From Gautieria morchelliformis (Eukaryota > Basidiomycota > Agaricomycetes > Gomphales > Gomphaceae): 64,000 nt of DNA. Shown one piece after another: positions 44,265 through 55,560 of the stretch. The stretch covers positions 1 through 64,000 of the forward strand of contig WHVA01000463.1 of NCBI GenBank assembly GCA_015179125.1, given 5' to 3'. A model generated the notes under the pieces. The model saw nothing but the letters and a program-made list of their open reading frames with translations. It was not told where the DNA came from and searched no databases. The first letter of the stretch is position 1. Every line of letters starts with the position of its first letter. The translations under genes were made by a program, and so were the position numbers.

Positions 44265-45774
44265 CATGAATGACCGATATGAGAGGCGGTCTCAGGAAGC
44301 TCCTATGGATTTTGAATTCACCGACAAGAATAGGAATGTAATTCCCATAGACTCGCCCTTTAGAACCCCCGTGAAGCGTGAGTTAGCATTTCTTCCTGGA
44401 TATCTCTTTGTTTAATGTGTCGCACAGGCTCACATACTGATATGGCCACACCAACGCCGCCCTTTCCTCAACCAAATCCATCGACTCCAACATTTTGTTC
44501 CACTAGCAATGTCCCGTTCATGTTCCACCAACCCGCCCCTTCCTCGACCCCTTCCCACCCATGGGTTCCTTCGTCCGGTCCGCGTATGCTTTTACCCGAA
44601 GTAAACGACGTGGATATGCAAGATGTTAGCCCACCCAAGCCGGAAACGTCAACCTCGGAAGTGAGGACTGTCGCCACAGGCGCTTTGAGTAGGGTCTTTC
44701 GTGCTCGCCAGAAACAGAAAGAGAGATCTCGAGGTCGCGAAGCGAAAAGAAAGTTAGTAAGTGGCGACGTTGGGAACGACGGATCGGACGAAGGAGTTTC
44801 AAGCGAGAATGACGAAGTTCGAGAGCTTGTCAGCCGTCCCCAACGAAGGAGAGGTGGAGGCATGCGGAAGTCATACTCGGAGCCGATTACAACAACCTCA
44901 AGTCACAACCACCACTATACATTACACATGCCCGCCCGACAGTTATCTCACTCGGAGATACCCTACATGTTGCTTGGGTCAGCTATTACAATCACGCTAT
45001 AACTAACGTTGACCGCCCATTTTGCAGATATTTACAATTCTTTTTCAACTTATCTCTAGTTATCGGGTTGTTGTATCTCATGTTTTACTTTGTCCGTGCC
45101 GTCCAGAAGGATGTCGAACAGAAAATGGCTGAACACATGCTCGGTGGGTTCCTATTGAACATGGCGATGTTAAACATCTGACACCTCCACACCCGCGTTC
45201 TGTCTAGAATCATTGCAGGAGATCAAAGAATGTGCTAGGCTGTACGCGGATAACTTCTGTGCAGAAAAGCCATCTCCCATCATCATGCTCCAATGCCAGG
45301 AGTGGAAGGCATGTATGGACCGTGATGCTTCCATTGTTGGTCGAACTAGACTTTTAGCGGAACTGATAGGAGAGGTTATCAATGGCTTTATGGAGCCTAT
45401 CACATGGCGAACGATGGTGAGCCTGCCGGACATTGCACGCGACTTGATAGGTGACCAATTTGGTCCAGATTTTTCTTACCACAGCTCTGACAATGGGCAT
45501 CGCACTCATCAACACGTTACTTATGTTCTATCGTGCACGACACGCTCCAATAAACAATTCACCGCCGCCCCCTCCAAACCCTATGATGTATGGTGCCCTC
45601 CCGCCATACTGGGGTCAGTCTCCCAATCCATCCTTTCCATACGCATTTGATCGGCAGGATGAAGGAAGTGAAATTAGGAGGCCGTGGAGCGCGCCAATGG
45701 ACGGAGAGGACAGTTTAGAAACACCTTCCCGACGCCGAAGACTCCATGAACGTGACAATTTTGTGAAGGTTTAA
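44265..45774 (+). CDS. Brl1/Brr6-type nuclear envelope protein
   Basis: An integral inner-nuclear-membrane protein of the Brr6/Brl1 family, needed for nuclear pore complex assembly and envelope lipid balance in yeasts. Exon 1 (MNDRYERRSQEA ... TPVKR), then a low-complexity N-terminal region (Pro/Ser-rich, then basic KQKERSRGREAKRK). TM1 is FFFNLSLVIGLLYLMFYFV. The lumenal domain has the conserved cysteines of the family (ECARLYADNFC ... LQCQEWKACM). TM2 is FLTTALTMGIALINTLLMFY, joined through a GTGAGC...CCAG intron. The Pro-rich tail ends RRRRLHERDNFVKV with TAA 45772-45774. Five exons. Start chosen as the first ATG in frame. Confidence 0.88.
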
Positions 45775-45823
45775 TAACAATGTTGTCATTTACATAGTTG
45801 TCATAAGATCGTCGCGGTTTAGT

Positions 45824-45829
45824 CACGTG
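45824..45829. promoter_or_regulatory. CACGTG box upstream of the SMN-like gene
   Basis: AGTCACGTGATTTGGTCAC lies 94 bp before the ATG at 45923, in the 148-bp gap after the Brl1-type gene. Confidence 0.45.
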
Positions 45830-45922
45830 ATTTGGTCACAGACTCATCTTCACTGCCCAAGTAACGTGGAGCCGGACCGACTCCCAATCGACAAACTCCT
45901 GACCTCGTCTTCAGGGAGAGCA

Positions 45923-46938
45923 ATGCGCTCGCTAGTTTCGTACGACGACATAGCTTCTGAGGTGCCTGCAGAAGTATCTCCACACAATGGCGGTCCTGGG
46001 TTACCACCGACGAAACGACGGAAGAACAATAACCGCCATGCTCAAAGGTCGGGTGGCCACCGTCAGAATAATGATGAAGACCATGAGCAGGAGGAACACA
46101 AGAAGGCGGGGAGAGACTACGGAATAGTGGAGGAGAGTCGTCAGCTTACACACGAAGAAATTTGGGACGATTCAGCACTCATTCACGCATGGGACGCTGC
46201 TGTGGAAGAATACGAGGTTGGTTGGTTCATTTTTGCCATAAAGTCTTCCGAGAGGTCACGTACGTTTCAGGTTCTAAACGGTCCAGACAAAAAGTGGAAG
46301 TCTGAGCCAGTAAACAAATCTCCACTGTGAGTTTTCCAAGTTCAATAGAATCACGTTTAACATGATAGTTAAGTAGGTGGTTTAACATTCCACCGGAAAC
46401 AGAAGCGCCTTCAACACCATCACCTGGTCCTTCATTCCTTGTGCCTTCTATTCCTGCTGTCTTCACCTCCGAAGGAGATCTAGACCAAGACGAATGTTTT
46501 GAACCTTCCGACCCCGATAATTCGCGTCCTGTGAATTTTGACACATTTGTACCCCAGCATGATCCCTCGCTGCCTGACGCTGATGCCAAGGTCTCCAATG
46601 GGGCAACCGATGCCGGGCATGGGATCGTTCCCCCTCCCCCGGCAGGGATGTCCAGTCAAGTCACCCCAAACGAAGCGTTCGAGCGCGCCATGGGAGCTTG
46701 GTATTGGGCTGGATACTGGACTGGTGTCTACCATGTAAGTTCCTATGTCTGAAGCTTCGGTTATAGATGCAAGGACTTACTCCCCGTTTCCTAGAGCGGT
46801 GTCACTCAGAAAGTGCATCCAAAGTCAAAGGGCCATGATCACAAAATTGAGGCAACGGATGAGGCCATAGTTGGTGATATCGAACAGGAACAGGTATCAA
46901 GCGAATCAGATGAAGAAACTGATCTCATGCCGACCTGA
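45923..46938 (+). CDS. SMN-like protein (survival motor neuron family), Tudor-less
   Basis: Assembly factor for Sm cores of spliceosomal snRNPs. Exons 45923-46216, 46271-46326, 46377-46734 and 46795-46938, about 283 residues. The N-terminal part has a basic stretch (PPTKRRKNNNRHAQ) and the Gemin2-binding motif EIWDDSALIHAWDAAVEEYE. The middle is long, acidic and disordered. The C-terminal YG-box equivalent AFERAMGAWYWAGYWTGVYH has the glycine-zipper Y/W-x-x-G pattern used for oligomerisation. No Tudor domain is seen, as in the fission yeast protein. An acidic tail follows the YG box, unlike the usual SMN terminus. The last exon is partly duplicated downstream. Confidence 0.82.
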
Positions 46939-47062
46939 TCGTTGAATTTTGTTCGGCGGAGGCCATAGTTGGTGATATCGAACAGGAACAGGTGTCAAGC
47001 GAACCAGTTGAAGAAACTGATCTCATACTGACATTATCGTTGAATTTTGTTCGGCGGTACAC
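46860..47062 (+). repeat. 101-bp tandem duplication across the end of the SMN-like gene
   Basis: 46860-46960 ('gaggccatagttggtgatat...ttgttcggcg') is repeated at 46961-47062 with about seven substitutions, including loss of the tga: 'ccgacctga' became 'ctgacatta'. The first copy holds the coding end and stop; the second is 3' UTR. Confidence 0.85.
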
Positions 47063-47330
47063 ATCCTTGATCCTCTTCATAAAATGTAAGTCATGGCTTG
47101 AATCTGCAGACTAAGTTCGACTGCCCATCTCAAACTGAGGAATCTCCACAGCGGATTACAAATCGTCCATCTGCCAATTGGCTGTATATAAGTACAGTAT
47201 TTTGGCGCAAGAACGAAACTAAGATCTAAAGCCATCGCGAATCTATTAAGCCAACCACCAAGTACGCTAAATCCTCATTAAGAGATAGTCCTCTATGGGG
47301 TATTCCACAGACAAGAAAAACTTGACGGTA

Positions 47331-50300
47331 CTACCACGCCAGCCAGGCGACGCCTCTAGGGTTCCGACGCACAAAGTATTTGCGCGTCTCGTCCAAGCTG
47401 CCAATTATCAGTTCAGCATGCTCCTAACACGTAAGGGGTGACTCACAAAAGTAACGCAGCCCCAAACGCCACAGGAATGAAATAATGTTCGGCCGGAATA
47501 CCGCGTGTGAGGAATGCGTTTTGGCTGCAACGGCATGAGACCGTAAACTAATACAAGGCATACATACTCACAAAAATGGAATGTAGCTGAAGAATATGGC
47601 AACCACGAGGGCGCATATCATCGCCGGCACTAAATACCAATTCTTTGCAGGTGTGTGTTGGAAGATGCTGAACTTGCGGCACCGTGTGGACAGCAAGTTG
47701 CTATACATTAACAGACATATCAGACCTTCCACGACCAAGAGTCTCGAAACATTGAACCGTACCCCCACTGCATGATGACCAAGGTAAAGAAATAGACACT
47801 CTGGGCGCGGTAAAGGTCCTCTGTAGTCAACGTTGGCCAGTTTCCAAACTGGAATACTAGTTCTGAAAATGGTACACCTTGCCGCTGTAAATACCAGAAA
47901 GACCTAGAGATGGTCAACTGCACTGAGAATAAAGGGCGATGGCTATTTATACACTCACATTGACATAGCACACAAGCTCTCAAGCACCCCGAGAAAGCCA
48001 TAGGCATGGAGAAGAAGTCTCCAGTCCACAAGGTGATCGGTCTTTACATTGCGTGGTCTGCGGCGCAATAATCCGGACTCCGGCTGCTCCATACACAAGC
48101 TCAGCGCTGGTGCAATGTCAGTGGCCACGCAAATGAGGATCATCTGTGAATGTTAACTAGTCAACAAAAGGTATCGAGTAAACGTCGTGTATTTTACTTG
48201 AAGGTTGCTTAGCATCTGGAGACGTGTCATTATATTGGATCATAAACAAGGCAATGATGCACAAACCTGGGGCACCCCAAGGAAAATGTTGACTAGAATG
48301 GGCATCAACTCGGAGAAACTGAGCGAAACTGAGCATGCAAAGGATTGAACCATAATCCTTTCTCACCTTCCGGCTGGGAGAAGATACAGGCAGGTCTTCT
48401 TCAGATTGTCATAGACAAGCCGGCCTTGGAAGTTCATATATCACGAGTCCGCTGACTCTACTGAACGATACTGCTTACCATATTCAAGTGCCACGACAAT
48501 AGAGCCAAAACTGTCAAGAAGCACCATATCCGCAGCTTCTCTATTGAGGCCGAGAATAAATCAGACCAGGGAGACCATAAGACAATGCACGGATGACGAA
48601 CCTGGCAACGTCAGAACCAGAGCCCATCGCAATGCCGCAGTCGGCGACTCGCAGCGACGCGCTGTCGTTCACCCCATCACCCGTCATAGCGACGATGCAA
48701 TCACGCGTTTGGAAGGCGCGGACGATGAATAGTTTCTGCTCCGGAGTTGTACGAGCAAAAACAATCTCGTCGTATGTGCATAGCTGATCAAGTTGTGATC
48801 CAGTAAATTTAGTCATATCGCTTCCGGTGACGACGATCCCTTTCATCGGGCGTGGGTCATCGTCGTCCTCTGCAACTGGAACGTAAGGGGGTATACTTTC
48901 CACGGGTAGCTTTGGATCAAGGTCTGAGAAATGATGGATCTTGGATACATCGGAGACGATGCCGGCTTGCGCAGAGATCGCGACGGCGGTCGCAGGATGG
49001 TCACCTGTAATGCATCAGTATTATTCACTCCGATACTCGATGGCCTGCCCACCAGTAACGACGAAGAAGCGAATACCGGCGCCACGGCATACTCTGTCGA
49101 GGCTCTTAGAGAGTGATATCAGCACGTTATGACAGCGACTCACCGCACGGTGTCCACGATATCCTCCCTAAGGGGGTCGACCAAGCCCACGAGACCAACG
49201 ATCACCAAATCTTCGGTCAGATCATTCACCAACTCCGCAAAAGTCTGACTACCCATCTTGGCATGTTTAGAAATTTCTTCTTCTCTGATCACCTTCCGCG
49301 CGAGGACAAGCACTCTCCGACCTTGAGCGGCCCATGAGTCCTGCAGCGAGACAATGCGCTCGAGGATGTCCGGACTTAATCGAAAGGGCTCACCACCCCC
49401 GGGAGCGAGAACATACGAACAACGAGGAAACAGAACCTCAGGCGCGCCTTTGACGGTTAATAGGTAATCATTGGGAGAGAAATCATCCCAAGATGCGATA
49501 GGCGCAGGTCGGGGATCAGCAGCGACGTACGCCGATGAAAGTTTGGACAGTTTGAGCATGTACTTGGTCTGTAGAAATAATTTGAATGTCAGACCTTCTG
49601 CCAAATCTTGGACAGTCGAAATGTTACTTTAGAGTTAAAGTTGACTTTATGAACTTCCTGCCACGCGGTCAGAGACGCCTCAACAGGCGCAATCGATTCC
49701 GCAAAGCGTAATATTGCAGAATCTATATTGAGAAGAGTCCAGCGTTTCAGACTTGGGTGTCACGACAGCTCCTCAACCCGCTACTCACCAGTTGCATCTC
49801 CGATAATTTCCCTGACCTCAAGCGGCTTCTCATTTTGCTCCGCTGCGAATGCGGCCGCGTTACAAATACCAGCAACAGCACCTAACTGGGCCAGGTTTTC
49901 CCTTGCAGTCTCAGACTCAGAAAGCTTTGTTGATAAATCAGACTGGTCGCTAGGGGCTTCCGCGGCCTTGCCACCAGACATAAGGCGATCTCGCAACTCG
50001 GTAAGGTCGAGCTCAAGGTCGTAGACCGCCACATTTTCAACATGCATACAGTTTTGTGTGAGGGTACCTAGAAATAGTGAGAGTCTGCGATGAAGTATTG
50101 GATAGTGTTAGTTACCTGTTTTATCCTACAGTCAATGGGTCAGGATCAGTCAGCGTCGCACACGAGGTATGGCAAAGTGCCGCACCGAGCATAAAACATT
50201 CACTGCTCCCAACGTTTCCACAATAGATAGGGATTTGCATAATACCTGGAGTGCGAGTAAGGTCCAGGAGCACATTAAACTGCCACAGCTGACATACCTT

Positions 50301-52189
50301 GTGCTTGCTGAGTGTACCTGCGACCTTCGCCATACTGATTGTCAACGCAATAGGTCTGCATATCACGCCGCATGCAACGGAAGCAAGCAACATGAATTGG
50401 AGACCCAGGATAAACGGTGAGGTCGGTTAGCGAGCAAGGCCAGCAGCCCTAAAAAGGAAGTTTGACGTACAATCCCGTAGGAAGGAACCCCACTGGAGTA
50501 AAATGATATGTTATATGCTCAAACCACGACAATGAGCAGCTACTCACCCACGACAGAGACCACATCAGTGAGAAGGTTAGGCACGTTAATAAAATTAGGG
50601 AAAGCTCTTCGTAACCTGTGGAAGCCGTCAAAACTTTCAGCACGATGAGACCTATGGCACACGAATATCCGGTCACACCATGCTGCCCACAAAATAACGA
50701 TCAAGATAGCCACAAGGGCCGCTATGCTTGCAATAAATAACACCAAACGAAAAATTTCCCGTTGAAGCGTTGTAAGATGTCCCGATGTCTGTGAAGAGAG
50801 CGTGGCAATTCGGCCACTGAAGAATGACTGATATCAGTCCCGCAATATGTGGCGGCTGCCGTTGCCGGAGGGGAGGGGGGGACACATTTGGATGCAAACG
50901 TACAAGACAGTCAGATCACCAGTCTGAACAACAACCCCTTTACCAGAACCGCTGGTACAGTGCGTGCCCTGTAATGCGATGTTCTTGGTCTATGGCACGG
51001 TGAACATCACAGCGAGGGTAGCAACCACGGTAATACCTCGAGGAAATTATCATCTGTCTTATCAACTGTCGCAGGGACTGGTTCGCTCTGCAGACATGAG
51101 GGTAAAATAATAAGTGTTTGCCAAATAAAAACAAATGACTCAGACTGACCTCTCCGGTGAGGATACTCCTGTCAAACATACAATCCCCGGTGCATTCAAT
51201 CATCCTGAGATCCGCTGGAATTTTCATACCCATGGCGACCACGACCTTCAAAGAAGAGAAAATGCCTTAGTATGTGGCTGGCCAGGCCAAAACTGATTGC
51301 ATACTACATCTCCAGGTACAAGCTGTTCCGAGACTATGTTGACCTGTGAGACATAAAAAGATGTAAATCAGCGTGGGTTACCGCGTGGGTGCCACGGCAT
51401 TGACCTGCGCCGAGTTCCGGATAACCGTGACGTTGCTAGGTAAAAGGTTTTGGATACTACTCATAATGCGCGAGATAGAAAAGTCCTGCCAGGCGTTGAA
51501 GATAGTTTGCAGGAGTAGGACGATAAGCAGAACGACTGCGAGCGCCAGATTAGAAGCCAAGGGTGGGCTTCCAAGGGGTTTCCTTTTGCGGGGATGAGCG
51601 TAGTGGATGATGGAAGAGAATGGGCATACCAGGCAATGAAGCAAAGGAGGCTGGCACCAAGGAGGAGAGTACCAAATCCGCCAAAAAGCCACTCGAGGAC
51701 TTTCTTGAGCATGTTACGGGGAGGGGGCGAAATATTATTCGAACCATACGTAGAAAGGCGACGAGCGGCCTGAGGAGCATCCAGCCCAGCAGATGGGGAG
51801 ACAGAGAGGTGCTGGAAGAGCGTAGAGGTAGAGATCGTGTGCCAATCCAGAGCAGCAATGTCTAAGCGAATTTGTCAGGGATATACGACCCGAGAATAAA
51901 CCCCGCAGGAACCTTTCATGGCCTCCTTGGACTTCTTTTCGCTGATCTCGGACCCCGGACGAGTGGATACGCCTCGCGCATCCTCTCGAGTGTCGACAAT
52001 AATGCTAATCGCCTTAGTAAACTCGACAGGAATACGTGCGGCAGCGGGGGAAAGGTTGTCACGGATAGAGCGAATAGACATGGTACGCTCCACAGCAACT
52101 CCAATCCGAGCAGGCGTATGTGCTGGCTCAAAGGTTGTGGCCTCTGAGTTAGAGTACGTTTTCTCAAGGTCGGGTGTCAGAAGAACCAT
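47331..52189 (-). CDS. P-type cation ATPase, P2C (Na,K-ATPase-like)
   Basis: Membrane cation pump of the fungal P2C branch. The start ATG 52187-52189 (MVLLTPDLEKTYSNSE) is followed by LDWHTIS and the first membrane region GGFGTLLLGASLLCFIAW. Then come QDFSISRIMSSI, MGMKIPADLRMIECTGD, DRSILTGE (actuator TGE), ISMAKVAGTLSKHKV, the phosphorylation site CSDKTGTLTQ (50020-50210, with a microexon), KGAPEVLF (ATP site), and TGDGVNDSASLRVADCGIAM near 48700. C-terminal helices include MILICVATDIAPALSL and IMQWG. The gene ends LDETRKYFVRRNPRG with TAG at 47331-47333. About 20 short introns. The C-terminal KYF-R tail is typical of P2C pumps. Na/K exchange or Na export is by family; ion not shown. Confidence 0.85.
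50116..50125 (-). other. 10-nt microexon coding the DKTG phosphorylation site
   Basis: On the minus strand the upstream exon ends TGC TCG at 50186. A GTGCGG...CTGTAG intron (50126-50185) is followed by GATAAAACAG (50116-50125), then GTAACT...TTTCTAG (50068-50115), then GT ACC CTC ACA. Spliced, this gives LCSDKTGTLTQ, the invariant P-type ATPase motif. Skipping this exon removes the catalytic Asp. Confidence 0.8.
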
Positions 52190-52249
52190 CGGAGGTGAGA
52201 GACGGCCGTATGATCCGGGACGCAAAACAGCCCAAGCTTAAGCATTTAA

Positions 52250-55130
52250 GTATAGGAGAGAAAAATACACGTCACACGGTTATGCCTAGTGCAATCGATG
52301 AACGCGACAAGTGACCTACATACTGTAGCGACTTGGCAAACTTATCTTAGATAGCATTCGGTGGGGCGGTGGGCTCGGGCAGCCCCGCAAGCCTCAGTTG
52401 GGGAATACTGGAACTCGGAAGGGATAGCGTCGTGGTCCGTGTGGACAATGGCGGCATAGTTATTGCTGTATTCGTGAGCGCTTATTTCGATTTACTTACG
52501 GTAAGTAAGTCGGTAACTATCAAAATTAAACACCGGCCTTTCAAATCAGCTCGATCTCCTGATGTTCGTGGGCAGAAGCTCACGAGGAGACAGGCATCTT
52601 CAAGCTTCAAGAGTCACTACGCCACCAGTACCGCTTCTGCAATAGATGTATCCGGATGGATTTTCTGTGTGCCTCGACCGCGCTCAAGCTCAAGCTCAGG
52701 ATGCCCAGGTCTATTCTTAACTCGCAAAACGACAAATAGCAGTATGACGTGATACCAATGGAGGGATATACAGCTCATACAAAGGGTTTCCTTTTCGAGC
52801 GACACGCAAAATCAGCAATTTTAGCGTCCAGAGGCCCGGAACCTCACTCTAACCTGCCAACCCCCAACCCCAACCGCCACAACCAAGCTGACATTCTACA
52901 GCTTTTAGCACCATCGATCCATAGGACCCTTGGTTTACCGGCTATTAACTGGCAGAACAGCTGGATGGTATTTGTACGCCTAGTCGATGCAGCTCGCTCG
53001 CCGTGCCAGGCCGGTATGCCTCGAAATACTGTAGTAGCTTTTACCTAGCTACAGTTCCCCTGCCCATGGATGTCGCGCGGATATACCCAGCGTAAGTCCA
53101 GCTCGGCAGGGTGTGGTGGTGAATTTGACAGCACCGTACAGGGTAGGTGGGCGTGCACGAACCACCTGCAGCTCGTGACAGTGCCAATCATGAAATCCCA
53201 ACTGATCCAGGCAAACTGAAATCCATCCTCGGCCTTCTCGCCTACCGTAGTTCGTGACTTTGCTTCAAGTCAATTATGAGTCCGTGCGGTTGAAGACTTC
53301 GGACATATGAATTGGTCATATACTGGTTGTAAGACACCATCATTTTCAACAGCCCGTGCACCATGATGGTTTTTCTGCTGGTTTGAGTCTCCTCACCTCA
53401 CCTTGTTTTCGGGGTGAAGTTGGGGCCTATAGGGACTCAAAGTGACCTAGTGACCGACCGCGTGCTGCCGAACTATATTCATTTATTCAACCATTTTATC
53501 TCTAATCCATTCACAGCTATAAAGTGTTTGGAATTGGATCGACATCTTCCACCCGCATCAATATGCCACACGTCTGATTATACCGATATTCAGCGATGTG
53601 TTACAGTTTGTCCACAGTATATATATATGGGCAAACTCTTGAATGGTGTCATTTTATATTCCATTCGGTGGCCGACATGCCTTTTGTGTCCAGCTGCCAT
53701 ACAGCTGTCCCTGGAGTTTTCCTCTTCTGTCGCGTCCACATCCAGTTTCGGTAATGGAGTAGACCAATAGTGACGAGAATCTACCAGGTACTTGTCCTTT
53801 TGTATTACCTTTTCGGTCGTGCCACTTTTCTAATCATGTCTCTCACAATTCCAGTCCTGTCACGCAGCTGATGGATTACCATCATGCGCCATGACAGATC
53901 CGCTGTGTCGAACTCTATAAAATAGGGCTCAATCTGAGCTTTAGAGCAAGGAGGGTTCTTGATAAATGTTAGATCCTAGATAGTTGGCCTGGATGGTGAG
54001 TCGGTAAGCCATTTCTCGAAAATTTTATGCCACTTCCAGCTTGCTCTATATGAAGGGCTGTCCATAGAGACGGTACACCGGCTAGGGGCGAGACATTTCA
54101 CGAATATGGGCAGTGATATTGCGCTAAAGGTGAGGCCGATTCAAAGCCGGGCCCGTCCCAGACACCGCAGTGGTAGAGGAGGCACAAGTCCGAGAGGCAA
54201 CGCTGCCCTATCCTGACTTGACCGCCAAAGCGTCATGTCCACTGCACATCACGTAAGTGAGATTCCTCTTGTATCAACCTCATCTTTTCATTACATGTGT
54301 TTAACTCATAGCTATGCCGGCCCGTGAAGAGATCCGCCGCACTGTTCTCTCAGCTCCGAGCTGCATGTATTGATGTAGGTAATATGGCGGGATATATACG
54401 CTTTTCCAAAGTGTCTGTGTTTACCTTGATTGACCACACTTCTTGACAGCGAAAGCGCTGTTTAACCTCAGGAATTATGCACAGAGGCTGCTTGAGAACA
54501 ACAGCGTACGAAGCTAATACAAGGCGATAGTGCGTTGCATTCTGATTCTGTCCCACTGAGCACCAGGTTGAAATGTCTCACATGAAGGCCCAGAGGGTCG
54601 GGATGCCCTACGCTGAAAAGGTACCCGGGTGGACGTCACTCAGGAAATCTACCACATCCGCTCAGATCCCTTATCCTTACCGACATCTCCATCAACGCAT
54701 GAAGAATAACAGAAGCAAAGCAATGTTTCTATAATGAGTGGCTGCTATTGCGAACTCAGATCCCCCGCCCAAACCTGGATCGCGCGAACGACCCACTCTT
54801 TGAGTGTACCGACTTCTACACAACTCTTCTCGTGCTCGGTTTGAGGAGCTCCGCGGCGACCTTTTCCGGTCCTACTCTTTTTTTTGTCCCCATGATTCTA
54901 AAGTAACAAGTCCAAGGTAGCCTTTCTGTTTGTCATTGGCTCGACCTGTATTCCCTGTATTGTCAAGTCTGCGTCCGACTTATGGTGAAAGGAGCCTAAC
55001 TGTAGCAAAAAAGCATGTCTGGTTGAACATGTTAGTGTCATCTGTGCCACTGCGTGAAAGTTGAGCTCCACGTTGGGAAACCAATGCCAAGCACAATAGG
55101 CAGATAATGGACAAGTGGTTATCAAGTGGT
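52250..55130. other. Long gene-poor stretch
   Basis: Open frames of up to 127 codons (52369-52752) and 118 codons (53414-53770) show no recognisable domain. The 52369-52752 frame lies next to the ATPase promoter and is probably spurious. No clear transposon ends were seen here. Confidence 0.4.
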
Positions 55131-55139
55131 TATACCATT

Positions 55140-55560
55140 TGCTGACCTGCCTGGACTTGAGCTAGCTTAGCCCAAGCCTGAGCTTGTGTCTGAGCTTGAG
55201 TGGATGGTCATTTCCTTATTTGTATAGCTTCTCTGAGACCTCACACCTTGTAGTCATCTCTTGTGCCTCCTCCATGTCCCCTGCATATGCTTTCCCCTGT
55301 TCCATATGCTTCCCTTGTATGTAATGCCACCTGTATGCTTCTGTTTTTTTTTTTGTTTTTCCTCATCATATTTGACCTCAGGTATGGTGGTCGCTACCAA
55401 TGCCAATGTGGGTGGGTATGCTTCTGTATTCCTCAGTCTGAATATCAATAAAGCTTAACCCTTTATTTATTAGCTAGCTTCTAAATTGCTTCTCTTATTT
55501 TCTAACCTTGCCTCTTGATCCTCACCCTGCGAAATTGGGACAAGATGTAGGATAGGCACA
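55140..55560 (+). repeat. Ty3-type LTR relic
   Basis: 'agcccaagcctgagcttg' followed by 'attcctcagtctgaatatcaataaagc' and 'ttagctagcttctaaattgc' to 'gaaattgggac' resembles, in order, the LTR and leader of retrotransposon 1 (2950-3250, minus). The coding part is missing. The ends are not resolved. Confidence 0.5.

Noticed and set aside
52369-52752. 127-codon plus-strand frame upstream of the ATPase
   Set aside because: No domain, contains splice-like and low-complexity Ser runs, and overlaps the probable ATPase promoter.
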